A DNA stretch of 64,000 bases from Pseudomonas sp. RIT-PI-r (GTDB taxonomy: Bacteria; Pseudomonadota; Gammaproteobacteria; Pseudomonadales; Pseudomonadaceae): the NCBI RefSeq assembly GCF_001297015.1, contig NZ_LIGE01000047.1, positions 1-64,000 of the forward strand, in the 5' to 3' direction. The translations under genes were made by a program, and so were the position numbers. The notes beneath the pieces are model-generated. The model was not told where the DNA came from and did not search any database. It was given only the letters and a program-made list of their open reading frames with translations. The stretch's first letter is position 1, and the number at the start of each line of letters is the position of its first letter. Positions 44,027 to 53,063 of this stretch are shown here, in pieces.

Positions 44027-44368
44027 TCAGATCTCGATATCGACCCACAAGCCCTGACGCGGCTGATCTTCCATCAGCGGCACCACCGGCACAGTGTTGT
44101 CGGCATTCAACTCGGTACCCGGCACGGCCAGATGTTCTTCCGGGTCTTCATCGGCTTCGCGACGGCGACGATCACGCTCTTGCTGACGGCGCTGTTCCTC
44201 ACGCGCCAGCAGTCGATCCTCTTCCGGATCGCGCTTTTGCAGATCGATCGTACTTTCGTTGGAGCTTTCCTGCACCGGCACCACCGGAGGAATGTCCGGC
44301 CGCTGGCGGATCGGATCCTGCTGGGAAGTGATCGGCACAGCGCTCAGGGGGAGCATCGGTGGCAACAT
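44027..44368 (-). CDS. Small Pro/Glu/Arg-rich protein, unknown
   Basis: A 113-residue frame with AGGAG nine bases before the ATG at 44368. The N-half is Pro-rich (PIRQRPDIPPVVPVQESS) and the middle is an alternating Glu/Arg helix (REEQRRQQERDRRRREADEDPEEH). There is no signal or membrane segment that I can support. The longer frame to 44503 runs into a REP, so it is rejected. Function unknown. Confidence 0.65.
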   Translation of the reverse strand: MLPPMLPLSAVPITSQQDPIRQRPDIPPVVPVQESSNESTIDLQKRDPEEDRLLAREEQRRQQERDRRRREADEDPEEHLAVPGTELNADNTVPVVPLMEDQPRQGLWVDIEI

Positions 44369-44453
44369 ATAAAAGGTCTCCTGTCTGCAGGCTATCGGCT
44401 GCGGCAAAGGCGCCTTGAGCCATCCGTCGTAAATCTGTGACGCACTTGGCACC

Positions 44454-44547
44454 TGTAGGAGCTGCCGCAGGCTGCGATCTTTATCAGACAGCTCAAACCT
44501 CAAGGGTTCTCAAAGATCAAAAGATCGCAGCCTTCGGCAGCTCCTAC
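44454..44547. repeat. REPIN, GTAGGAGCTGCCG type
   Basis: Inverted REP pair in the divergent gap before rapA, 72 bp upstream of its ATG. Confidence 0.88.
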
Positions 44548-44619
44548 CCAGTAATCTTTGGCCCTGAAGCCCTGATTCCGTTAAGATAGCCCGCTTTTTC
44601 AAGGTGGGAGTCAGGCAGC

Positions 44620-47466
44620 ATGGCGCAGCAGTATCAACCGGGGCAACGCTGGATCAGTGACAGCGAAGCAGAGCTTGGTTTAGGCACCGTTCTGGCACAG
44701 GACGGCCGCTTGTTGACCGTGCTTTACCCGGCCACTGGCGAAACCCGCCAGTACGCGCTACGGAATGCGCCCCTGACCCGCGTGCGATTCTCGCCGGGTG
44801 ACAGCATCACCCACTTCGAAGGCTGGAAGATGACCGTGCAGCAAGTCGACGATGTCGACGGGCTGATGGTCTATCACGGTCTCAACGGGCAGAACGAAGC
44901 CGTCACCCTGCCGGAAACCCAGCTGTCGAACTTCATTCAGTTCCGTCTGGCCAGCGACCGTCTGTTCGCCGGTCAGATCGATCCGTTGGCGTGGTTCTCG
45001 CTGCGTTACAACACGCTCGAACACACCAGCCGCCAGTTGCAATCTTCGCTCTGGGGCCTGGGTGGCGTGCGTGCGCAACCGATCGCGCACCAATTGCACA
45101 TCGCCCGTGAAGTCGCCGACCGTATCGCGCCACGCGTATTGCTGGCGGACGAAGTAGGACTGGGGAAAACCATCGAGGCCGGTCTGGTGATCCATCGCCA
45201 ACTGCTCTCGGGCCGCGCCAACCGCGTGCTGATCCTCGTTCCGGAAAACCTCCAGCACCAGTGGCTGGTGGAGATGCGTCGTCGCTTCAACCTGCAGGTC
45301 GCGCTGTTCGACGAAGAACGCTTCATCGAGAGCGATGCCAGCAACCCGTTCGAAGACACCCAGCTTGCACTGGTGGCCTTGGAATGGCTGGTCGACGACG
45401 AGAAGGCGCAAGACGCGCTGTTCGCTGCCGGCTGGGATCTGCTGGTGGTCGACGAAGCGCACCACCTGGTCTGGCACGAAGAAAAAGCCAGCCCGGAATA
45501 CACCTTGGTCGAGCAACTGGCTGAAACCATCCCGGGCGTGCTGCTGCTCACCGCCACCCCGGAACAACTCGGTCAGGACAGCCACTTCGCCCGTCTGCGC
45601 CTGCTCGATCCAAACCGTTTCCACGACCTGGCCGCCTTCCGCGCCGAGAGCGACAACTATCGCCCGGTGGCCGAAGCCGTTCAGGAACTGCTCGACAAGG
45701 GCCGTCTCTCGGCCAAGGCACACAAAACCATTCAGGGTTTCCTCGGCAACGAAGGCGAAGCGCTGCTGACTGCGGTCAACGATGGCGACACAGAAGCCAG
45801 CGCCCGCCTCGTGCGCGAATTGCTTGACCGTCACGGCACCGGCCGTGTGCTGTTCCGTAACACCCGCGCCGCCGTGCAGGGGTTCCCGGAGCGCAAACTG
45901 CACCCGTACCCGCTGCCATGCCCGGACGAATACCTCGAACTGCCGCTGGGTGAACATGCCGAGCTGTACCCGGAAGTCAGCTTCCAGGCCCAGCCGGACG
46001 CCAGCGAAGAAGAGCGCTGGTGGAAATTCGACCCGCGCGTCGAATGGCTGATCGATCAGCTGAAAATGCTCAAACGCACCAAAGTGCTGGTGATCTGCGC
46101 CCACGCCGAAACCGCGATGGACCTGGAAGACGCCCTGCGCGTGCGTTCCGGCATCCCGGCCACGGTGTTCCACGAAGGCATGAACATCCTTGAGCGTGAC
46201 CGCGCCGCGGCTTACTTCGCCGACGAAGAGTTCGGCGCGCAAGTGCTGATCTGCTCGGAAATCGGCAGTGAAGGTCGCAACTTCCAGTTCGCTCACCACC
46301 TGGTACTGTTCGATCTGCCGTCGCACCCGGATTTGCTCGAGCAGCGTATCGGTCGTCTCGACCGGATCGGCCAGAAGCACATCATCGAACTGCACGTGCC
46401 GTACCTGGAAACCAGCCCGCAAGAGCGCCTGTTCCAGTGGTACCACGAAGCGCTGAACGCGTTCCTCAATACCTGCCCGACCGGCAACGCCTTGCAGCAC
46501 CAGTTCGGCCCACGCCTGCTGCCGCTGCTCGAAGAAGCCGACGACAGTGAGTGGCAAGCGCTGATCGACGAGGCGCGCAGCGAGCGCGAGCGTCTGGAAG
46601 CCGAGTTGCACACTGGTCGCGACCGTCTGCTGGAGCTCAACTCCGGCGGCGCCGGCGAAGGTGAAGCGCTGGTCGAGGACATCCTTGAGCAAGACGATCA
46701 GTTCGCCCTGCCGATCTACATGGAAACTCTGTTCGACGCGTTCGGCATCGACAGCGAAGACCATTCGGAAAACGCCCTGATCCTCAAGCCGAGCGAGAAG
46801 ATGCTCGACGCCAGTTTCCCGCTGGGCGACGACGAAGGCGTGACCATCACCTACGACCGTAACCAGGCGCTGTCGCGCGAGGACATGCAGTTCATCACCT
46901 GGGAACACCCGATGGTGCAGGGCGGCATGGACCTGGTGCTGTCCGGTTCGATGGGCAACACCGCCGTCGCGCTGATCAAGAACAAGGCGTTGAAGCCGGG
47001 CACCGTGCTGCTCGAATTGCTCTACGTCAGCGAAGTGGTTGCCCCGCGCTCGCTGCAACTGGGCCGTTACCTGCCGCCGGCCGCCCTGCGCTGCCTGCTT
47101 GATGCCAATGGTAACGACCTGTCGCCACGCGTCTCGTTTGAAACACTGAACGATCAACTGGAAAGCGTGCCGCGTGCCAGCGCCAACAAGTTCATCCAGG
47201 CGCAGCGCGATCAGCTGACGCCACGGATCAACGCCGGCGAGGACAAGATTGCCCCGCGTCACGCCGAACGCGTGGCCGAGGCCCGTCGCCGTCTGGCGGC
47301 CGACACCGACGAAGAACTGGCGCGCCTGACCGCGTTGCAAGCGGTCAACCCGACTGTACGTGACAGCGAACTGGTGGCGTTGCGTGAACAGCGCGAGCAG
47401 GGTCTGGCGATGCTGGATAAAGCGGCGTTGCGTCTGGAAGCGATTCGGGTGTTGGTGGCGGGCTAA
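44620..47466 (+). CDS. rapA: RNA polymerase-associated ATPase RapA
   Basis: A 948-residue SWI2/SNF2 ATPase. N-terminal Tudor-like domains (GQRWISDSEAELGLGTVLAQDGR) are followed by Walker A LADEVGLGKTIEAG with Lys183, DEAH at 278-281, and helicase motifs V-VI (EIGSEGRNFQFAHHLVLFDLP; RIGRLDRIGQ). RapA binds RNA polymerase and promotes its recycling. Single gene with terminator. Confidence 0.97.
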   Translation: MAQQYQPGQRWISDSEAELGLGTVLAQDGRLLTVLYPATGETRQYALRNAPLTRVRFSPGDSITHFEGWKMTVQQVDDVDGLMVYHGLNGQNEAVTLPETQLSNFIQFRLASDRLFAGQIDPLAWFSLRYNTLEHTSRQLQSSLWGLGGVRAQPIAHQLHIAREVADRIAPRVLLADEVGLGKTIEAGLVIHRQLLSGRANRVLILVPENLQHQWLVEMRRRFNLQVALFDEERFIESDASNPFEDTQLALVALEWLVDDEKAQDALFAAGWDLLVVDEAHHLVWHEEKASPEYTLVEQLAETIPGVLLLTATPEQLGQDSHFARLRLLDPNRFHDLAAFRAESDNYRPVAEAVQELLDKGRLSAKAHKTIQGFLGNEGEALLTAVNDGDTEASARLVRELLDRHGTGRVLFRNTRAAVQGFPERKLHPYPLPCPDEYLELPLGEHAELYPEVSFQAQPDASEEERWWKFDPRVEWLIDQLKMLKRTKVLVICAHAETAMDLEDALRVRSGIPATVFHEGMNILERDRAAAYFADEEFGAQVLICSEIGSEGRNFQFAHHLVLFDLPSHPDLLEQRIGRLDRIGQKHIIELHVPYLETSPQERLFQWYHEALNAFLNTCPTGNALQHQFGPRLLPLLEEADDSEWQALIDEARSERERLEAELHTGRDRLLELNSGGAGEGEALVEDILEQDDQFALPIYMETLFDAFGIDSEDHSENALILKPSEKMLDASFPLGDDEGVTITYDRNQALSREDMQFITWEHPMVQGGMDLVLSGSMGNTAVALIKNKALKPGTVLLELLYVSEVVAPRSLQLGRYLPPAALRCLLDANGNDLSPRVSFETLNDQLESVPRASANKFIQAQRDQLTPRINAGEDKIAPRHAERVAEARRRLAADTDEELARLTALQAVNPTVRDSELVALREQREQGLAMLDKAALRLEAIRVLVAG

Positions 47467-47491
47467 ACCGCCCCGCTCCAGCGCTGAAAAC

Positions 47492-47524
47492 AACAAGGCC
47501 CGCAGTGATGCGGGCCTTGTTGTT
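47492..47524 (+). terminator. Terminator after rapA
   Basis: Stem AACAAGGCCCGCA / TGCGGGCCTTGTT with loop GTGA, followed by GTTT. Confidence 0.85.
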
Positions 47525-47554
47525 TGCCTGTTATTTACTTGCCGATGCTAAGGG

Positions 47555-47629
47555 CCCTATCGCGAGCAGGCTCACTCCTACAGTTGGAATGCGTTCCCCT
47601 GTAGGAGTGAGCCTGCTCGCGATAGCGGT
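47555..47629. repeat. REPIN, GTAGGAGTGAGCC type
   Basis: Inverted REP pair whose last base is the first base of the stop codon (plus-strand TTA 47629-47631) of the minus-strand MFS gene. Confidence 0.88.
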
Positions 47630-48978
47630 TATGCAGTCGCCGCAGCCACTTCTGGCTCAACCACAGCAACCAGCCCCTCCTTCATCCGCTGCGCATCCCG
47701 GACAAAACACCGCGCCGCCAGAAACAGAAACACCATGGTCAAAAACAGCGCCACCGGAATCAGGTACATCGCATCATGCAGCCCGACTGCCTTGAACGCC
47801 TCGGTCATCTGCTCAGCCCCCGCCGCCAGCATCGCCGTGTGCGCGAAATGATCCGACAAGCCACCGACCACCACCGGCCCCAAACCACCACCCAGCAAAT
47901 ACAACCCGGCAAAGAACAACGCCATCGCCGTCGCCCGCAAACGCGGTTCGACCACATCCTGAATCGCCGTATAAACACAGGTATAAAAGTTGTAGGCAAA
48001 CAGCCATCCAACACTGAACACCGCGACAAACACACCAATCTCAATGCGCCCGGAATGCAGGGCCCACGCCGTGCACAACGTCGAAATAATCAGACTGAAC
48101 GCAGCGAACAACAACCGACCATTGGCCACACGCTGGTGAATCTTGTCGGCGATCCAGCCACCGAGCGTCAAACCGACCAGCCCGGTTACCCCGACAATTA
48201 CCCCCGTAGCCACGGCCGCTTCCTGCAATGGCATGAGGAAATAGCGTTGCAGCATCGGCACCAGAAACGAGTTGCAGGCATAGGTGGCGAAGTTGAAGCA
48301 CAACCCGGCCATCACCAGCCACAGAAAGGTCGGCACCGCCAGAATCCGCCGGATCGGCCTGTCCACTTTCTCTTGCGAAACCTGCACGGTCTCCGCTGCG
48401 CCGCGCTTCGGCTCTTTGATAAAGAACATGAAAATCGCCAGAAGCAGACCCGGCACCGCTGCAATAAAGAACGGCGCACGCCAGCTGTCGAACGCCTTGA
48501 CCATCGCGCCGATGGTGAAGAACGCCAGCAACAGGCCCAGCGGCAGACCGAGCATGAAAATGCCCATGGCCCGCGCCCGACGGTGCGCCGGAAACAGGTC
48601 ACCGATCAGCGAGTTGGCCGCCGGCGCATAACTGGCCTCGCCGATGCCGATGCCCATGCGCACGATCAGAAAGCTCCAGAAACTGCCGACCAGGCCGTTG
48701 ACCGCCGTCAGTGCACTCCACGTCGCCAGACCCCAGCCCATCAGTTTGCTGCGCGAACCGGTGTCGGCCATGCGCCCCAGCGGCAGGCCGGCGATGGCAT
48801 AAACGATGGTGAACGCGGTGCCGACGATCCCCAGCTGGAAATCGCTGAGGTGCCATTCCATGCGGATCGGCTCGATGATGATCGCCGGAATGGTGCGGTC
48901 GAAGAAATTGAACAGGTTGGCGAGGAACAGCAGGAACAGAATGCGCCAGGCATTCGCCGCTTGGGTCGAGTTCTGCAT
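47629..48978 (-). CDS. MFS transporter, spinster-like
   Basis: 449 residues, 12 predicted helices (NLFNFFDRTIPAIIIEPIRMEWHLSDFQLGIVG; LPLGRMADTGSRSKL; GIGEASYAPAANSLIGDLFPAHRRARAMG). These motifs match the spinster-like branch of the major facilitators, which carry lipids or organic acids. There is no operon partner. The substrate is unknown. The stop codon abuts a REP. Confidence 0.88.
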   Translation of the reverse strand: MQNSTQAANAWRILFLLFLANLFNFFDRTIPAIIIEPIRMEWHLSDFQLGIVGTAFTIVYAIAGLPLGRMADTGSRSKLMGWGLATWSALTAVNGLVGSFWSFLIVRMGIGIGEASYAPAANSLIGDLFPAHRRARAMGIFMLGLPLGLLLAFFTIGAMVKAFDSWRAPFFIAAVPGLLLAIFMFFIKEPKRGAAETVQVSQEKVDRPIRRILAVPTFLWLVMAGLCFNFATYACNSFLVPMLQRYFLMPLQEAAVATGVIVGVTGLVGLTLGGWIADKIHQRVANGRLLFAAFSLIISTLCTAWALHSGRIEIGVFVAVFSVGWLFAYNFYTCVYTAIQDVVEPRLRATAMALFFAGLYLLGGGLGPVVVGGLSDHFAHTAMLAAGAEQMTEAFKAVGLHDAMYLIPVALFLTMVFLFLAARCFVRDAQRMKEGLVAVVEPEVAAATA

Positions 48979-49279
48979 GGGTCCGTCTCTTTATTGTTAT
49001 GGGGCTTCACTGCCAACGCATCCGAGCCCGGAACCTGCAATCTAGTCAGCCCGTCGGGACCTGTCTGTGATCATTCGTCTGCCTGATATCGGGCCATGGC
49101 ACTGTAACGAAACGTAAGCCTTTGATAAGTCAGCGATCCCCCGAAAACCGGGGCTTTTGCGGCAAAACCTTGCCACAAAAAAATAGTTTCGCGCCCCCCT
49201 CCCCAAGTCTGCGGCAAAGCCTAGAATGGCCGCCGGATCCGTCCGGATCTTTCGATCAATCCCTTTGATACCCTCGCCC
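48979..49279. other. Intergenic region between the MFS and YkgJ-type genes
   Basis: About 300 bp of divergent upstream sequence. A short GC stem (CCCC GAAAACC GGGG, about 49137-49152) followed by CTTTTG is the only structure seen; I cannot assign it. Confidence 0.4.
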
Positions 49280-49648
49280 ATGTCCGACGTCAGTCCGTGT
49301 CTGAATTGCGGTGCCTGCTGTTCCCATTTTCGCGTGTCTTTTTTCTGGGGTGAATGCGCTTCCTCCGGTGGTACGGTGCCTGATGAACTGGTCACGCAGA
49401 TCAGCCCGAGCCGGGTGGCGATGAACGGTACCGACTGCAAATCGCCGCGTTGCACGGCATTGGTCGGTGAAGTCGGCAGCGAGGTGAAGTGCTCGATTTA
49501 CGAACAACGCTCCAGCCCGTGTCGTGAATTCGAATCGTCTTGGGAAAACGGCGAACAGAATGTCGATTGCGACAAGGCTCGTGCACGCTTCGGCTTGCCG
49601 CCGCTGCAACCGGACTGGGCGCAAATCCCTTTCGAACAGAGCGCTTGA
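49280..49648 (+). CDS. YkgJ family cysteine cluster protein
   Basis: A 122-residue protein with the Cys pattern PCLNCGACC at the start (Cys7, 10, 13, 14), then CASSGG, DCKSPRC, VKCSIYEQRSSPCREFE and DCDKARARFGLPP. This is the CxxCxxCC family thought to bind Zn or an Fe-S cluster. ATG 49280 gives the motif at the N-terminus as in relatives; the ribosome site is weak. It sits in a rapA/nbdA neighbourhood. Role unknown. Confidence 0.85.
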   Translation: MSDVSPCLNCGACCSHFRVSFFWGECASSGGTVPDELVTQISPSRVAMNGTDCKSPRCTALVGEVGSEVKCSIYEQRSSPCREFESSWENGEQNVDCDKARARFGLPPLQPDWAQIPFEQSA

Positions 49649-49797
49649 GTCTTTAGCGCCAATCGCTATGAGGCTAATGACGAAATCATTAGCGCCAATG
49701 TGCCACTACCGCTTGCTCTCTGAAAACCGCCTCTATACTCCAGACATTCGCCTGCGTTCATCACGCAGTCAGGACGACTTCAGAGACGGGGCATGCT

Positions 49798-52080
49798 ATG
49801 GAGTGGCTTGGTTTGCAGTTTGTTACCGAGCTGCCGGAGAGCGGGCAGGTCATTCTCAATTGCACTCATAATCCCTTGCTGGTGCTGGTGGCCTATCTGG
49901 TCGCTTGCGCGGCAAGCTTTGCCACCCTCGACATGGCCGAACGGGTGGGCCACGCGGAAGATCCCGGCTCGCAGCGCGTCTGGCGCTGGATCGGCGCAAC
50001 CTGCCTGGCCGGCGGCATCTGGGCGATGCATTTCATCGGCATGCTGGCATTCCAGGCGCCGATCGAAATCCAGTACGACCTCGCCATTACCCTGTTCTCC
50101 CTGCTGATCGCCCTCCTCGCCTCCTGGCTGGCAATGCACACGTTGAGCGAGCCGCAACCGAGCCTGACTCAATACCTGAAAACCGCCATTGTCATCGGCC
50201 TCGGCATTGCCGGCATGCACTATGTCGGCATGGCAGCAATGCAATCGGCCGCAACCGCTTATTACCAACCGCTGCTGTTCTGCCTGTCGGTGGTGATTGC
50301 CATCGGCGCCAGTTTCGCCGCATTGTCGGTGGCCGGTTACTTGCGCGAAGGCAGCGGTTTGTCTCATCAGATGCTCAAGTACACCGCCGCGCTGATTCTC
50401 GGTGCCGGGATCATCAGCATGCATTTCACCGGGATGGCGGCGCTGAACCTGGTCTTGCCGGCAAACAGTCTGCCGTCGATTGCCACCGGAACCAGCCACC
50501 TGCAATTAGGCCTCACGGTCGCGCTGATTACCTTGCTGATCCTTGGCAGCGCGATCAGCGCGGCACTGGCCGACAAGAAACTGCAAAACAAGGAGCACGA
50601 CCTGCGCCGGGTCAATGCCCTGCTCAGCCAGCTCGATCAAGCGCGCATGTCGCTGCAACAAGTGGCCAACTACGATGCCCTGACCAACCTGATCAACCGA
50701 CGCGGGTTCAACCAGATCTTCGCCGAGAAACTCAGCCAGAAAACCAGCGAAGGCGGCATGCTCGCGGTGATGTTTCTCGACATCGACCACTTCAAGCGGA
50801 TCAACGACAGCCTCGGCCATGACGCCGGTGACGAACTGCTCAAAGTCATCGCCCAGCACATCAAAGGCTCGGTGCGCAGCCATGAAGACGTGGTCGCGCG
50901 TTTCGGCGGCGACGAGTTCTGCATCCTCATCAACCTGCATGACCGCGAAGAAGCCCGCAATATGGCCCAACGCATCATGCTCAAAATGAAGGAGCCGATC
51001 GAGTTGGCCGGACGCCGCATGGTGATGACCACCAGCATCGGCATCAGTCTGTTTCCGGAAGATGGCAGCACCTGCGAAGAACTGCTCAAGCACGCCGATC
51101 TGGCGTTGTATCAATCCAAAGGCGCGGGACGTAATGGCCTGCACTTTTTCAGTTCCAACCTCAAGACCCGCGCCAGCTTCGAGCTGCAACTGGAAGAAGA
51201 ACTGCGCCATGCCCTGCGCGAAGAAAACGGCCTGACACTGTATTACCAACCGATCTTCGAACTGAAAACCGGCCGTGTCACCAAACTGGAAGCACTGATC
51301 CGCTGGCAGCATCCGCTGCACGGCTTGCTGACCCCGGATCGTTTTATCACCATCGCCGAAAACAACGGCCTGATCGCCGAACTGGACAACTGGGTGCTGC
51401 GCCGGGCCTGCAAGGATCTGGGTGAATTGTCGCGCCATGGCTGCGATGAACTGAAAATCGCCTGGAACTGCTCACCGCTGAATCTTGGCCGCGAAGAGCT
51501 GGCCATCGAGATCGAAAACGCTTTGCGCACTGCCGGAGTGGCACCGGAACGGCTGGAACTGGAAGTCACCGAGAATGCGCTGATGGGCAATATCGCCAAC
51601 ACCCTGGTGTTGCTGCGGCAGATCCGCGCGCTCGGCGTATCGCTGTCGATCGACGACTTCGGCACCGGCTATTCGTCGCTGGCTTACCTCAAGCGCCTGC
51701 CGCTCAACACCTTGAAGATCGACCGCTCGTTCATCCTCGACATTCCCACGGCGACCGCCGACATGGAGATCGTCCAGGCGATCATCGTCATGGCGCACAC
51801 CCTGCATTTGCAGGTGGTCACCGAAGGCGTGGAAAGCCTGGAACAGTACGAATTCCTTGAACGCTCGGGCTGCGACTTCATTCAGGGTTACCTGCTCAGC
51901 CGTCCGGTGCCGCTGGACGAACTGCGCCCGGTACTGGAAGAAATCAATCAGCGCAAACACTCACACGCGGTCAATCCGTTGATTCTGGCGCGCGGTACAT
52001 TTGCACCAGTGTCGCTGGATCCTGCGCCAAAAAGCCCTGCGCCCCATGCAGGCGCATCAATTGTGCGGCCAATCCGCTGA
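49798..52080 (+). CDS. MHYT-GGDEF-EAL c-di-GMP enzyme, NbdA-like
   Basis: 760 residues. Seven membrane helices form an MHYT sensor with MHFIGM (77-82), MHYVGM (140-145) and MHFTGM (208-213), implicated in sensing NO, O2 or CO through a metal. GGDEF follows at 370-374 (intact; the inhibitory RxxD reads SHED) and EAL at 498-500 with the DDFGTGYSSL and EGVE motifs present. Domain order and the rapA/hydroxyisobutyrate dehydrogenase neighbours match NbdA of P. aeruginosa, a phosphodiesterase in NO-induced dispersal; MucR shares the architecture. A possible TATACT lies at 49734. The last 37 codons overlap the next gene in antisense. Confidence 0.92.
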   Translation: MEWLGLQFVTELPESGQVILNCTHNPLLVLVAYLVACAASFATLDMAERVGHAEDPGSQRVWRWIGATCLAGGIWAMHFIGMLAFQAPIEIQYDLAITLFSLLIALLASWLAMHTLSEPQPSLTQYLKTAIVIGLGIAGMHYVGMAAMQSAATAYYQPLLFCLSVVIAIGASFAALSVAGYLREGSGLSHQMLKYTAALILGAGIISMHFTGMAALNLVLPANSLPSIATGTSHLQLGLTVALITLLILGSAISAALADKKLQNKEHDLRRVNALLSQLDQARMSLQQVANYDALTNLINRRGFNQIFAEKLSQKTSEGGMLAVMFLDIDHFKRINDSLGHDAGDELLKVIAQHIKGSVRSHEDVVARFGGDEFCILINLHDREEARNMAQRIMLKMKEPIELAGRRMVMTTSIGISLFPEDGSTCEELLKHADLALYQSKGAGRNGLHFFSSNLKTRASFELQLEEELRHALREENGLTLYYQPIFELKTGRVTKLEALIRWQHPLHGLLTPDRFITIAENNGLIAELDNWVLRRACKDLGELSRHGCDELKIAWNCSPLNLGREELAIEIENALRTAGVAPERLELEVTENALMGNIANTLVLLRQIRALGVSLSIDDFGTGYSSLAYLKRLPLNTLKIDRSFILDIPTATADMEIVQAIIVMAHTLHLQVVTEGVESLEQYEFLERSGCDFIQGYLLSRPVPLDELRPVLEEINQRKHSHAVNPLILARGTFAPVSLDPAPKSPAPHAGASIVRPIR

Positions 52081-52867
52081 TCGGCGTCGCCGAGCCTTGT
52101 TCGCGGGAAAATTTCACGGCGGTATCGAGATCCTTGAGCAGCGTGCGCACGTGCCACTTGATCGGTTCGAAACGGCTTTCGGCCATTTGCGGCGCAAGAA
52201 TCTGCAACGGTTTCGAATCGGCGAAACCGCCAGCCAAGGCTTCGGCGATCAGGCTGGCATCGACACCGGCCTGCTCGGCCAGCGCCACCACTTCGGCGAT
52301 CACTAGCGCATTGCAGGCGACGATCATCTGGTTGCAGGCCTTGGTCACTTGCCCGGCGCCGATGCCGCCCATGTGCGTGACGCGCTGACCGAGGTTGAGC
52401 AACACCGGGCGCACGCGCTCAAGGTCTGCCACCTCGCCACCGACCATGATTGCCAGGCTGCCCGCCTCGGCACCGACTACACCGCCGGACACCGGGGAGT
52501 CCAGCCAGCTCATCCCCGTTTTCTGCGCCAGCGCGGTCGCCATCTCCCGAGTAGCAGTCGGCTCAAGGCTGGAAAAATCCACCAGCAACTGGCCGCGCTT
52601 TGCCCCGGCAGCAATGCCATCGGCGCCAAACACCACTTCGCGCACGACCGCCGTATCGGCCAGACACAACATCACCACGTCGGCGTGTGCGCACAATTCA
52701 GCGGCCGTCGCCACCTGCCGGGCACCGGCCTCGACCAGTGGCGCGCACTTGGCCGGGTTGCGATTCCACACGGTCAGCGGGTAACCCGCGGCCAACAGAC
52801 GCCGACACATGGGCAGCCCCATCAGACCGATTCCGGCGAACCCCAACGAAGGTAGCGTTGACATCAT
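51971..52867 (-). CDS. 3-hydroxyisobutyrate dehydrogenase-family NAD(P) enzyme
   Basis: A 298-residue beta-hydroxyacid dehydrogenase. The dinucleotide motif GFAGIGLMGLPM is at the N-terminus, the substrate motif DSPVSGGVVGAEAGSLAIMVGG follows, and the catalytic Lys is in GAGQVTKACNQMIV. Members oxidise 3-hydroxyisobutyrate, tartronate semialdehyde or related acids; I cannot choose. Two adjacent ATGs (52867, 52864) follow AGAGG. The 3' end overlaps the convergent MHYT gene by 110 bp. Confidence 0.88.
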   Translation of the reverse strand: MMSTLPSLGFAGIGLMGLPMCRRLLAAGYPLTVWNRNPAKCAPLVEAGARQVATAAELCAHADVVMLCLADTAVVREVVFGADGIAAGAKRGQLLVDFSSLEPTATREMATALAQKTGMSWLDSPVSGGVVGAEAGSLAIMVGGEVADLERVRPVLLNLGQRVTHMGGIGAGQVTKACNQMIVACNALVIAEVVALAEQAGVDASLIAEALAGGFADSKPLQILAPQMAESRFEPIKWHVRTLLKDLDTAVKFSREQGSATPISGLAAQLMRLHGAQGFLAQDPATLVQMYRAPESTD

Positions 52868-53063
52868 TTTGCCTCTTTTCGATTAAAGATCGCCGAATAA
52901 TGGCCGATTCATCAACGATCAGGAAAGGATTCCCCCCAGCGACAGTCAGGCCAAAACCCTGATGCTCGGGCTCAATTCGCGCAAAAAAGACGCGAGATCT
53001 TATTCCGTGAGGTTCCCAGGCACTTGGCCTGCGAGCCGACCCAGTCCAGGTATATGGCGCACA

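Noticed and set aside
44758..47496. 912-residue minus-strand frame
   Set aside because: Antisense shadow of rapA.
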